Position numbers and translations under genes: made by a program
NCBI RefSeq assembly: GCF_025947345.1
Contig: NZ_CP110011.1
Coordinates: 1,364,001 to 1,428,000, forward strand
Source of the DNA: Flavobacterium sp. N502536
GTDB taxonomy: Bacteria; Bacteroidota; Bacteroidia; Flavobacteriales; Flavobacteriaceae
Length of the DNA stretch: 64,000 nucleotides
Direction: 5' to 3'
The notes under the pieces: model-generated
Seen by the model: the letters and a program-made list of their open reading frames with translations, nothing else
Database searches by the model: none
Told to the model about the DNA's origin: nothing
In this document: in pieces, positions 46,583 to 54,620 of the stretch
Numbering within the stretch: the stretch's first letter is position 1
Layout: each line of letters starts with the position of its first letter

Positions 46583-46954
46583 TTAAGCGATGTATAAACT
46601 TGTTTTAAAATTTGCGGAATTGATCGTTTCATTTACAAAGGCCGACTGCTTTATAAACGAACTTAGTTTTTGAAAAAGAAATAGTTGCAGATTATGAACG
46701 CTCCTAATTTGAAGACTGAAGACATCTTTTAAATCGAGATACTTCAGAACAACCGAAAACAGAGCCTTTACCCTGGAAACAGATTGAACAAATTGGTAAG
46801 AACGAGAATTGGAAAATTCTAATTCTTCTCTTAAAATTACAAACGAAGATTGATAATACGCTGCCGATTTTGATGGAGAAACTAAAAGTCCATCATTCGC
46901 AATCACGACAAAAGCCAGAAAGAGCGAAAGCAGGTATTTCGTGTAATTTTTCAA
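46583..46954 (-). CDS. Small exported protein of unknown function
   Basis: The 123-residue product begins at a TTG codon with a plausible signal sequence (MKNYTKYLLSLFLAFVVIAN). The rest is predominantly helical and serine/leucine-rich (YQFVQSVSRVKALFSVVLKYLDLKDVFSLQI; LFLFQKLSSFIKQSAFVNETI) with no Cys. The gene starts 11 bases after the GNAT gene, suggesting the same transcript. No function recognised. Confidence 0.5.
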   Translation of the reverse strand: MKNYTKYLLSLFLAFVVIANDGLLVSPSKSAAYYQSSFVILREELEFSNSRSYQFVQSVSRVKALFSVVLKYLDLKDVFSLQIRSVHNLQLFLFQKLSSFIKQSAFVNETINSANFKTSLYIA

Positions 46955-46965
46955 TTTGGTTTGAT

Positions 46966-47418
46966 TTAGTATAATTTCATTTCCATAATAGGCATAAACC
47001 TGTTTTTTATTGAAGTTTCGAATGCTCCAATTTTCACAAACCCCATTTTTGAATAGAAACCTTCAGCATTTGGTTCTGAATCGAGCTGGATGATTCGAAC
47101 TCCAGCCTCTTTCATTCGGTTTAAGAAATCAAGAAACAGGTATTTCCCAAAACCTTTTCCTATATATTCAGGCAAGATAAATAAATTATCCATTTTAACA
47201 GTCTTATCCTCCTTAAAAAGATAAGAATAATAACCTACTATCACCTCATTCTTTACCAATTTGAATACATCATGCTCTCTTATGTAATCTGGAGAAATAG
47301 TAAGATTCACCTCCCATTTTTGAATTTGCTCTGCCGAATATCCCCAATAAGCTTTTGACTTTTTGGTTATTTGCGTTAGAATTTCACTATCGGTTGTATT
47401 TGCTTTTTCTATCGTCAT
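46966..47418 (-). CDS. GNAT-family N-acetyltransferase
   Basis: The 150-residue protein has the GNAT core: the central strand KMDNLFILPEYIGKGFGKYLFLDFLNRM with the acetyl-CoA pyrophosphate loop (GKGFGK, motif A), then IIQLDSEPNAEGFYSKMGFVKIG (motif B). The substrate is unknown. It resembles small-molecule acetyltransferases found as lone genes; the upstream gene is a membrane protein 66 bases away. Confidence 0.85.
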   Translation of the reverse strand: MTIEKANTTDSEILTQITKKSKAYWGYSAEQIQKWEVNLTISPDYIREHDVFKLVKNEVIVGYYSYLFKEDKTVKMDNLFILPEYIGKGFGKYLFLDFLNRMKEAGVRIIQLDSEPNAEGFYSKMGFVKIGAFETSIKNRFMPIMEMKLY

Positions 47419-47484
47419 TTGTATGAAAGATGAAAGCGAAGATAAGAATTAAAACAGAAGTTCTCATCCGGTAATAACTACCCC

Positions 47485-48054
47485 TCAATTGTTTAATACT
47501 ACCTCTGCTTTTAAATTTTCTTTTCTATAAAGAAGCAAACCTAATCCCAGCAGAAAAACAATACAGCTCACTAACATATAAACACCATTTTTTAAGGCAA
47601 AAAACGAAAAACCAATTGCAGGTGCAGCAAGAACAACCATTAAAACAAGGATCAAATGAGTTTTTATAAAGTTTAAAGCATGGATCGCCAAACCTATAAA
47701 AAGCAAAGAGGGCCCAACAATAATAAACGGATATAAAATTGAAGGTGTATTGCTAATTTGAATACTTAATGCTTCCCTGGCGGCATCATTTTCCCCAAAA
47801 CTCGACATTATAAAATCGATTGTACAAAGACCAATGTGCGCAATAATACCCAGAGTTGTTACAAAAGAGGCAACAGCATTCAACTTGTTTTTAGGAAACA
47901 CATGATTGAATGATCCTAAAAAACAAGCTCCGATAAGATTGAACCAATGTGCATAATCGATGGGACTATGAATGTCCGGCAAAACTTTAGAAAATAGTAC
48001 ATAACTGATTCCGAAAAATAGCAGTCCGATAAGGCAAAAGTGTTTTGTTTTCAT
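47485..48054 (-). CDS. Polytopic membrane protein of unknown function
   Basis: The 189-residue product has about six hydrophobic helices (CLIGLLFFGISYVLF; FNLIGACFLGSFNHV; VASFVTTLGIIAHIGLC; LYPFIIVGPSLLFIGLAIHAL; HLILVLMVVLAAPAIGFSFF; MLVSCIVFLLGLGLLLY). No transport or enzymatic motif is seen. It lies 101 bases downstream of the membrane LytTR regulator gene on the same strand and might be its target. Confidence 0.7.
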   Translation of the reverse strand: MKTKHFCLIGLLFFGISYVLFSKVLPDIHSPIDYAHWFNLIGACFLGSFNHVFPKNKLNAVASFVTTLGIIAHIGLCTIDFIMSSFGENDAAREALSIQISNTPSILYPFIIVGPSLLFIGLAIHALNFIKTHLILVLMVVLAAPAIGFSFFALKNGVYMLVSCIVFLLGLGLLLYRKENLKAEVVLNN

Positions 48055-48155
48055 AATTTATTTTAAAAGTTGAGGAAACAAAACTAAAGCGAAAAATCAG
48101 CGTAAATGCCTATTTTACTGATTTTGGTACAAAACAGATGGTTTTAGGTACGAAA

Positions 48156-48896
48156 TTACAAAGTCGATAAATTTTCTTTAAAACTCTTAGAAACCGGAAG
48201 TTCAATTTGGGTTAACATGATCGTATTTTGATTTCTCCAGGACTTAAAATGCAATGGATTTATCAAATGCGAACGGTGTATCTGGACTAAAAAAGCAAAA
48301 TCGTCCTGAAGTTTTTTGAGCGAAGTACGAATCAATTTTGAACGCAGCTGGTCATTTTCGGTATAAAAAATCTCCACGTAGTTTTGCGCATTAGAGATGC
48401 AAACCAAATCGCTTGCTTTGATTTTTAAAATATCCCGTTTATTATCCCCTTTAAAAATCAGCACGTCTTCTTTTACCGGGATCAGTTTAAGCAAATATCG
48501 TCTGGCCAGAATAATTACAGGGGTTAGAACCAGTGTCACTTTGATAAAGATTAAAACAAAGAACTCCGTAAAACGATACCCTCCGTTTAGAATCGGGCTT
48601 TTGTAATATCCATAAACCGCAAAAAAATAGATCAGGTAAAAAAAGAGAAAACTTACTGCTTCGAGACCAATGTTCCAGTTTGCTACTTTTTCATAAACGC
48701 TTCTTTGAACAATAGCTAGAAAAGCATAACATACAAATGCTGTTGCACTAAAGCCGGCACTCATTAAAAGCCATGTCCGGAAATTCAAGGTTCCGTCATC
48801 AAAAGGTTTTATGATAAACGCAAAAACAAAAATCCATAAGGCAAAAAGCAAACCTACGATCAGATTGTGTTTTAAGGATGGATTCAGTTGTTTCAT
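48156..48896 (-). CDS. Membrane-anchored LytTR transcriptional regulator
   Basis: The 246-residue protein has four transmembrane helices (about residues 12-135: IVGLLFALWIFVFAFII; WLLMSAGFSATAFVCYAFLAI; VSFLFFYLIYFFAVYGYY; FFVLIFIKVTLVLTPVIIL) followed by a LytTR DNA-binding domain (about 145-246; ASDLVCISNAQNYVEIFYTENDQL...LVQIHRSHLINPLHFKSW...LPVSKSFKENL). It probably senses a membrane or small-molecule signal and directly controls nearby genes. This one-component layout is common in Bacteroidota. Confidence 0.88.
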   Translation of the reverse strand: MKQLNPSLKHNLIVGLLFALWIFVFAFIIKPFDDGTLNFRTWLLMSAGFSATAFVCYAFLAIVQRSVYEKVANWNIGLEAVSFLFFYLIYFFAVYGYYKSPILNGGYRFTEFFVLIFIKVTLVLTPVIILARRYLLKLIPVKEDVLIFKGDNKRDILKIKASDLVCISNAQNYVEIFYTENDQLRSKLIRTSLKKLQDDFAFLVQIHRSHLINPLHFKSWRNQNTIMLTQIELPVSKSFKENLSTL

Positions 48897-49099
48897 CTTT
48901 TGTCAAAGCAATTATTACTATACAATATTAGACTTTAATACAACTTGCGTCAAGTAGGCCCAACATTTTTTCACTTATTCTCCAAACTAACTATTAACAT
49001 AAAAACACAAAAAGAAGGAAATTACCCCAAACTTGCTTTAAAAGGAGAAAAAGGTTGCCGATTCCTAAAAAATCAATTCGAATCGAAAGTCTTTTGTTT

Positions 49100-49133
49100 T
49101 TGTAAGTATTTATCTAAAAATAATTTATATTTT
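49100..49133 (+). promoter_or_regulatory. Possible promoter of the GG-leader peptide gene
   Basis: TTG (49100-49102) and TATATTTT (49126-49133; one mismatch to TAnnTTTG) are 23 bp apart, about 60 bases before the peptide start. The fit is weak. The rest of the 48897-49192 gap shows no other signal. Confidence 0.35.
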
Positions 49134-49192
49134 TATCAAAGTGGTATCCGAAAAACTTATAGAGTAGGAAAATCAAAAAACAAAAAACACTT

Positions 49193-49375
49193 ATGAAAAA
49201 TTTCCAAAAATTAACCAAAGAAGAATTAAAATCAATTAATGCGGGTACTGGAAACTGCGTACCATATCCTTTATGTAACGGTGAACAAGTTACTCCCATT
49301 GGGCAAAACTCATGTGGTTGGTATTTATACAAAACGGCATCAAATAGTACTTGTATGGAATACGGACTATCATAA
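49193..49375 (+). CDS. Bacteriocin-like / natural-product precursor peptide with GG-type leader
   Basis: The 60-residue peptide begins MKNFQKLTKEELKSINAGTG, the typical Bacteroidota double-glycine-type leader (LxxEELKxIxG/AG), with predicted cleavage after Ala17-Gly18. The remaining ~42-residue core has four Cys (22, 28, 41, 54), several Gly, Asn and Pro, and no membrane helix. Such leaders are processed by C39-peptidase ABC exporters. No exporter, modification enzyme or immunity gene is adjacent, so it is an orphan: either served in trans, or a non-antimicrobial secreted peptide. It has its own terminator at 49397-49426, indicating a monocistronic, probably abundant transcript. Confidence 0.75.
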   Translation: MKNFQKLTKEELKSINAGTGNCVPYPLCNGEQVTPIGQNSCGWYLYKTASNSTCMEYGLS

Positions 49376-49396
49376 CAATATACTCCTCAATTTACT

Positions 49397-49426
49397 AAAA
49401 CTGCTATTCACAAAAATAGCAGTTTT
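49397..49426 (+). terminator. Intrinsic terminator of the peptide gene
   Basis: A 12-bp perfect stem (AAAACTGCTATT / AATAGCAGTTTT) with a 6-base loop and T-run begins 22 bases after the peptide stop codon. Confidence 0.9.
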
Positions 49427-49456
49427 TTTATACTCTGTTTTTCATTACCCAAAAAC

Positions 49457-49909
49457 TTACTTGTAAATCGTAAACTTGTTGTGCGTTAAACCAAAACCAA
49501 GATTCTCGTAAATCAAGACGTTTTCAACCCGTCTTTTATTGGTGGTCACCTCAATGCTTTTCAAATTATTCTGATCGGCATATTGCATAATTTCATTTAT
49601 TAATTGCCTGCCAATGCCTTTCCCACGATAATTCTGATGAATAAAAAATTCCTGAATTTCTCCCACTAACCCGCAATGATGAAGGAGATTTTGCGTGTGA
49701 AAACTAATAAAACCAACACCTTCTTTCCCAATTTCTGCAACCAGATAAAAATTCTTTGGGTTCGAAATATTCTCATCAAATATCTGACTAAATACTTCAA
49801 AATCTAAAATTTCATTTTCAAGTTCATTTATGGCTTGGTAAACAAAATTTAAATCCTGTTTTTCTACTTTTCTGATTTTAATATTTGATTTCATGATTTC
49901 TAAATCCAT
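49457..49909 (-). CDS. GNAT-family N-acetyltransferase
   Basis: The 150-residue product has the GNAT motifs EFFIHQNYRGKGIGRQLINEIMQYA (motif A, RGKGIG) and LKSIEVTTNKRRVENVLIYENLGFGLTHNKF (motif B). YLVAEIGKEGVGFISFHTQNLLHHCGLVGEI is the usual preceding strand set. The substrate is unknown. The start immediately follows the stop of the upstream 198-residue gene, so they are co-translated. The Met at 49894 is an alternative start. Confidence 0.86.
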   Translation of the reverse strand: MDLEIMKSNIKIRKVEKQDLNFVYQAINELENEILDFEVFSQIFDENISNPKNFYLVAEIGKEGVGFISFHTQNLLHHCGLVGEIQEFFIHQNYRGKGIGRQLINEIMQYADQNNLKSIEVTTNKRRVENVLIYENLGFGLTHNKFTIYK

Positions 49910-50506
49910 TTAAACTGACAACCATTCTAAAGCTATAAATTTATCACAATCATCTTTCCAGTCAGGAGTCCAGTCTAGAAGTATCGCACCACCTCCTTTT
50001 TTAATCTCATTCCTAACTATATTGCAAACTTCTTTTGCATCATCAGATCCTTGTCCTGCTAATTCAAAAACTATATATTTTGTTTTAGAAAATGTCGCAT
50101 ATAACGAAAGTAATCTTTTAGTATTCCAATAAAGCTCATTAATTTTCGTCTTTTTATTAATCCATGGTATTTCATAGATTTTCTGAATAAATTTACTTTC
50201 CAAATTTGCTTTTTTCCTTAAATACTCGTCAACTCTAACCGGGAAAAACAAACTCCTGAATTTTGATTCTCTAAAATAATCTACATAAGTTAAAGACTTT
50301 GTCACAATTACATTTTCATTTTTTATTCTTCCTGCAAAAATAACCACCAACTGCTCCTTTAAATCATAAAAATGAGTTCCTCCTCCTAAATAAATAATAA
50401 CCAATTCTCCTTCTCTTAATTCAAAAGGCGGTATAAAATAATGATCTGCCTTGATCCCTTTACTTTCAATTATAAGTTCGTTCATTTTATCAGAATAAAT
50501 ATTCAT
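49910..50506 (-). CDS. Uncharacterised protein resembling a degenerate ABC-type ATPase
   Basis: The 198-residue product is not a family I know. FELREGELVIIYLGGGTHFYDLKEQLVVIFAG resembles the start of an ABC ATPase, with GGGTHF in place of a Walker A lysine loop. YIVFELAGQGSDDAKEVCNIVRNEIKKGGGAILLDW resembles a Walker B / D-loop / following strand. If related, ATP binding is probably lost. The gene overlaps the end of the 451-residue gene by 17 bases (or starts at Met 50485 with no overlap) and abuts the GNAT gene, forming a three-gene unit. Confidence 0.55.
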   Translation of the reverse strand: MNIYSDKMNELIIESKGIKADHYFIPPFELREGELVIIYLGGGTHFYDLKEQLVVIFAGRIKNENVIVTKSLTYVDYFRESKFRSLFFPVRVDEYLRKKANLESKFIQKIYEIPWINKKTKINELYWNTKRLLSLYATFSKTKYIVFELAGQGSDDAKEVCNIVRNEIKKGGGAILLDWTPDWKDDCDKFIALEWLSV

Positions 50507-51845
50507 TCAACCCAAGACGCTCAAATTTAACCTTATATTTTTGAACATAACTACTCCACTCCCTCTGGTTTTTACTTTCATAAACAAAAGCAGCATAATC
50601 AGCAACTTCTTTACTAAAATGATTGCCAAAAACAGGGTCGAGGTGCTCAATTCCGGAATCAATTACTCTTTTTAGAATTGATATTTTGTCCCTGCCATTT
50701 TCTTTGCAAACCTTATCAAGCCATAATCCTTTGCCTATTTTTACATATGCTTCGAGCAGACTATCTGTGATAAATTCAGAAGGGACATCATTAATATTCG
50801 GTTCATTTCTACCTTTTTTAAAAGTCGTTATAATGAGTTCTTCAGTATAAAAACGCCCCGGAATCAATGAAACTAATGTTCCGCTCTCGGCTGCTTTCCA
50901 ACAAAGTTCTTCGGTTATAAAGGGTTCAGGAATCACTTGAAGTGCAAAACCATCCTTACTGACTAATTTCTCGCAAAGTTCGGATGTAATAAAATCTTCC
51001 TCCACAAACGCTAATGCATGATAGGTCTTATTCAGCGCCATCTCACACAATGCTGTAGTTTTAAACTGAAGCGGAACTACTTTTAAATCTCTGTAATTTG
51101 ACGACACTCTCTTTTGCCAATACTCCTGATTTTTCGGCGGTGGATTGCTTTCTTTTAAAACCAACTCGCCTTCCTCCAACTCTCTTTTGAGTTCTTCAAA
51201 AGTTGTTATGAAAGGATTATCAAGGTGCTTGCGCAATTCAGTCGAAATAACTTCTTCATCACTGTCCTCGTCATATTCACATTCATCTTTAGGGTTCATT
51301 TCGTCTGTTTTATCATTATAGTAAAACAAGTCATTTTTGCGATCTGCCACCGTTGTATAATGATCTTCAACTATAAAAACCGGAGCTTCAATACAGCCTG
51401 CACATTTAAAATTACCGTGATTATAGGAGGTCATTACTACCTCTTTGGCTGTAACGTTGCCTTCAATTTCGACGTAGGATCCTCCCAACAACATACTTTG
51501 ACAACTCACATCTCCTTTAATAAAAACATAAGGTCCGTAATCGCCTTCGGCATTTATAATCGTTCCGCTTACAGAGAGATTCCCATTTATTAAAACTCCT
51601 TCTATTCTAAGGTCTTCCATTTCTTTTAAGGGAAGATTCAGTACATTGGCAAGCCATTTTTTCTCTTTATCTTCATAAAGATCCGAGTAAAAGTTCCCTT
51701 CAAAATTCACACTTTCATGTGCAACCAAAAAGAGGTCTCCTTCTTCCCATTCATCAAAATAATCGAAACCTTCATGATCGATTAAAAATGGGTACTGCGA
51801 TTTAACTTCTTTGATTGTAATTAATTTGAAACCTGAATGATGCAT
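50490..51845 (-). CDS. Uncharacterised protein with bactofilin-like beta-helix segment and DUF4116-like repeats
   Basis: The 451-residue product has, at about 70-150, a beta-helix-like run (VLINGNLSVSGTIINAEGDYG; VFIKGDVSCQSMLLGGSYVE; IEGNVTAKEVVMT) reminiscent of polymer-forming bactofilin-type repeats. After an acidic linker (ECEYDEDSDEE) it has repeated units of about 23 residues (FITSELCEKLVSKDGFALQVI; FITEELCWKAAESGTLVSLI; FYTEELIITTFKKG; FITDSLLEAYVKIGKGL) like DUF4116 repeats. There is no signal peptide. It is probably an intracellular scaffold or toxin/immunity-type protein; the role is unknown. It heads the three-gene minus-strand unit. Confidence 0.65.
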   Translation of the reverse strand: MHHSGFKLITIKEVKSQYPFLIDHEGFDYFDEWEEGDLFLVAHESVNFEGNFYSDLYEDKEKKWLANVLNLPLKEMEDLRIEGVLINGNLSVSGTIINAEGDYGPYVFIKGDVSCQSMLLGGSYVEIEGNVTAKEVVMTSYNHGNFKCAGCIEAPVFIVEDHYTTVADRKNDLFYYNDKTDEMNPKDECEYDEDSDEEVISTELRKHLDNPFITTFEELKRELEEGELVLKESNPPPKNQEYWQKRVSSNYRDLKVVPLQFKTTALCEMALNKTYHALAFVEEDFITSELCEKLVSKDGFALQVIPEPFITEELCWKAAESGTLVSLIPGRFYTEELIITTFKKGRNEPNINDVPSEFITDSLLEAYVKIGKGLWLDKVCKENGRDKISILKRVIDSGIEHLDPVFGNHFSKEVADYAAFVYESKNQREWSSYVQKYKVKFERLGLNEYLF

Positions 51846-51899
51846 TTTATATTTTATTGGCTGTTATTTTCATACTAGATTATACAATATTACGCAATA

Positions 51900-52063
51900 T
51901 TGTCATTTCGCCGAAGGAGAAATCACACGCGCTGATCGACAAAGATTGGCGACCTTGATTGCGGAATTTCTAATGTGATTTCTCCTTCGTCAAGATTACA
52001 AACTATACGGTTACCAATTTTTGTCTAGTTTCGGGTGTGATTCTTCGTTCCTCAGAATGACAA
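51900..52063. repeat. MITE-like palindromic repeat, copy 2 (about 164 bp)
   Basis: Ends read TTGTCATTTCG and CAGAATGACAA (imperfect terminal inverted repeats). Inside, CGAAGGAGAAATCACA (51912-51927) and TGTGATTTCTCCTTCG (51974-51989) form a perfect 16-bp inverted pair. ATCGACAAAGATTGG (51935-51949) is the reverse complement of a word in copy 1, and the right ends align (GTGATT-n-TCGTTCCTC). The rest of the 453-bp gap holds TTTGC/CTTTGCG-rich simple repeats (52085-52180) and no gene. Confidence 0.8.
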
Positions 52064-52262
52064 AACTGTGCGCCTACTAATATTTGTTAAAATTACAAGA
52101 TTGCATCAAAACTTTGCATCTTTGCAACCTTGCGAGAAAAAAACTAGCGTACTTTGCGTAAATCTTAGCGCACTTCGCGGTTGAATTAAAATCTAAGAAA
52201 CAAACCCTAACAAAAAAATAAAACTTTAAGAAATCAATTTCATGCTGTTTGCTTAAAAAACG

Positions 52263-52270
52263 TAATTTTG
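52263..52270 (+). promoter_or_regulatory. -7 promoter element of pepP
   Basis: TAATTTTG fits TAnnTTTG and lies 28 bases before the start codon. A perfect -33 TTG at the right spacing is not seen. Confidence 0.45.
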
Positions 52271-52298
52271 AAATTCGAAGTTCAAAAAAGAAATTATT

Positions 52299-53591
52299 AT
52301 GAAATATCATCAAATAAACAGCGCTCTTTTTGTAAAAAACCGCAAAAAATTCACGGCAGAAATGAAACCAAATAGTGTTGCCGTTTTCAACTCCAATGAC
52401 ATTTACCCTGTTAGTGCCGACAGTACTTTACCGTTTGCACAACACAGAGATATTTTTTATCTGAGCGGTGTAGATCAGGAAGAAAGTATTTTGCTTTTGT
52501 TTCCGGATGCGCCTTATGAGAGCCAAAAAGAAATTCTTTTCCTAAAAGAAACCAGCGAACACATTGCCATCTGGGAAGGTGAAAAACTAACTAAAGAACG
52601 TGCTTTTCAGGTTTCAGGAATCAGAACCGTTTATTGGTTACAGGATTTTCATAAAATTTTGAACGAAATGATGACCTATGCCGATACAATGTACATTAAC
52701 ACTAACGAACATTACCGCGCGACCGTTGAAACAGAAACCCGTGAAGCTCGTTTTGTAAAATGGTGGAAAGAACGTTATCCGGCACACAACGTAGCCAAAA
52801 GTAACCCAATTTTACAGCGTCTTCGTTCTGTAAAAGAAAGTGAAGAAATCGATTTAATTCAGCAGGCTTGCGACATTACCGAAAAAGGTTTCCGCAGACT
52901 ATTATCATTTGTAAAACCAAATGTAACCGAATACGAAATCGAAGCCGAATTAATTCACGAATTCGTTCGCAACCGTTCTAAAGGTTTTGCTTACACCCCA
53001 ATTATCGCTTCTGGAAACAATGCCAATGTTTTGCATTACATCGAAAACAATCAGCAATGTAAAGACGGAGATTTAATCTTACTGGATGTTGCTGCCGAAT
53101 ACGCGAACTACTCCAGCGATTTATCACGTACAATTCCGGTTTCAGGAAGATATACCGAAAGGCAAAAAGCAGTTTACAATGCTGTTTTGAGAGTAAAAAA
53201 CGAAGCTACAAAAATGTTGACTCCGGGAACTCTTTGGAAGCAATATCATGTTGAAGTAGGTAAAATCATGACCTCAGAATTGCTTGGTTTAGGCTTAATA
53301 GACAAAGCTGATGTTCAGAACGAAAATCCGGAATGGCCAGCATACAAAAAATATTTCATGCACGGAACCTCTCACCATATGGGACTGGACACTCACGACT
53401 ATGGATTACTTCACGAACCAATGAAAGCCAATATGGTTTTTACAGTTGAGCCAGGAATCTACATTCCAGCCGAAGGATTTGGAATCCGCTTAGAAGACAA
53501 TGTTGTGGTACAGGAAAAAGGAGAACCTTTTAACCTGATGCGTAATATTCCGATTGAAGCAGATGAAATCGAGAGTTTGATGAATTCTTAA
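52299..53591 (+). CDS. pepP: Xaa-Pro aminopeptidase (peptidase M24)
   Basis: The 430-residue pita-bread-fold metalloprotease has an N-terminal aminopeptidase-P domain (about 1-150) and a catalytic domain with all five metal ligands: Asp in LILLDVAAEY, Asp in YSSDLSRTIP, His in HGTSHHMGLDTHD, Glu in FTVEPGIYIP and Glu in GIRLEDNV. It removes N-terminal residues preceding proline and is cytoplasmic (no signal peptide). The gene is closed by a strong terminator at 53620-53647, so it is likely monocistronic. Confidence 0.94.
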   Translation: MKYHQINSALFVKNRKKFTAEMKPNSVAVFNSNDIYPVSADSTLPFAQHRDIFYLSGVDQEESILLLFPDAPYESQKEILFLKETSEHIAIWEGEKLTKERAFQVSGIRTVYWLQDFHKILNEMMTYADTMYINTNEHYRATVETETREARFVKWWKERYPAHNVAKSNPILQRLRSVKESEEIDLIQQACDITEKGFRRLLSFVKPNVTEYEIEAELIHEFVRNRSKGFAYTPIIASGNNANVLHYIENNQQCKDGDLILLDVAAEYANYSSDLSRTIPVSGRYTERQKAVYNAVLRVKNEATKMLTPGTLWKQYHVEVGKIMTSELLGLGLIDKADVQNENPEWPAYKKYFMHGTSHHMGLDTHDYGLLHEPMKANMVFTVEPGIYIPAEGFGIRLEDNVVVQEKGEPFNLMRNIPIEADEIESLMNS

Positions 53592-53619
53592 AGAGAAAAG
53601 AATATAGATCATAGAAAAT

Positions 53620-53647
53620 AAACGGCTGGCAGAAATGTCGGCCGTTT
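53620..53647 (+). terminator. Intrinsic terminator of pepP
   Basis: A 12-bp stem (AAACGGCTGGCA / TGTCGGCCGTTT, with wobbles) is closed by a GAAA tetraloop and followed by a T-run. Confidence 0.9.
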
Positions 53648-53770
53648 TTTTATGCACGAAATAAACCCTTAAAAACTAGATTGACTATTTTTCTTTACCT
53701 TGAATGAACTTATACTTTTTATATGCTTTTAGCTTTTCCTATCTTTGCCAACCACAATTAAAATGTCATT

Positions 53771-54547
53771 TTGAAAAATATTCTATATAAAAACACCCAA
53801 ATTTCTTATACTGATTCAGGTCAGGGAACTGCAATTATATTTCTTCACGGCTTTTTGGAAAACAAAAAAATGTGGAAGGATTATATTGCTCCTTTCTCTG
53901 AAAAATACCGCGTGATTACAATCGATTTGCTGGGTCATGGCGAATCGGATTCTTTGGGATATGTGCATGCGATGGAAGATAATGCCAATGCTGTTCATGA
54001 AGTATTGAATCACTTAAAAATTGAGAAAGCTACAATCGTCGGACATTCGATGGGAGGTTACGTAGCTTTGGCTTTCGCCGAATTATTCCCAAAAAGTATC
54101 CGAAAACTGGTGTTACTGAATTCTACTTCAAGAGCAGACAGTGCCGAAAAAAAAATCAACCGAACACGCGCTATCAAAGCGGTCAAACAAAACTACATAA
54201 CCTTTGTAAGCCTTGCCATTGCTAATTTGTTCAGTGAAAACAATCGAACTCTGCTAAAAGACGAAATTGAGAAAGTAAAAATTCAGGCCTTAAAAACTCC
54301 TTTACAAGGAATTGTTGCTTCTTTGGAAGGAATGAAAATCAGAAAAGACAGAGAAGCGCTACTGCATCAGAATTTGTTTCCGGTTTTATTGATTTTAGGT
54401 AAAAAAGATCCTGTTTTAAATTACGAAGACAGCATCACCCAAATCAATGACACTACTGCCGAATTGGTTTCTTTTGAAGACGGACACATGAGCCACATTG
54501 AGAACAAAGAAGCATTGAAAAATGTACTGTTTGGTTTTTTCGAATAA
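53771..54547 (+). CDS. Alpha/beta hydrolase (BioH/MenH-like fold)
   Basis: The 258-residue hydrolase has an oxyanion-hole motif IIFLHGFLENKKMW, nucleophile Ser in VGHSMGGYVAL, acid Asp in LILGKKDPVLNYED and His in FEDGHMSHIENKE. The start is a TTG (53771); the nearby ATG at 53763 is out of frame and stops after three codons. The substrate cannot be told from sequence. Cytoplasmic, no obvious operon partner. Confidence 0.9.
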   Translation: MKNILYKNTQISYTDSGQGTAIIFLHGFLENKKMWKDYIAPFSEKYRVITIDLLGHGESDSLGYVHAMEDNANAVHEVLNHLKIEKATIVGHSMGGYVALAFAELFPKSIRKLVLLNSTSRADSAEKKINRTRAIKAVKQNYITFVSLAIANLFSENNRTLLKDEIEKVKIQALKTPLQGIVASLEGMKIRKDREALLHQNLFPVLLILGKKDPVLNYEDSITQINDTTAELVSFEDGHMSHIENKEALKNVLFGFFE

Positions 54548-54620
54548 ATCGGAAAAACCAATATTTCAGTATAAAAACCAGCCGAAACAGCAAGCTTTAA
54601 AAGTTCAGCTATCTGATTCT

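Noticed and set aside
48945..49196. 83-codon open frame before the GG-leader peptide
   Set aside because: It is Lys-rich, without domain or signal features, and covers the likely promoter of the peptide gene.
46135..52063. Composite transposon or genomic island bounded by the two palindromic elements
   Set aside because: No transposase or integrase and no clear target-site duplication was found, so only a repeat relationship is claimed.
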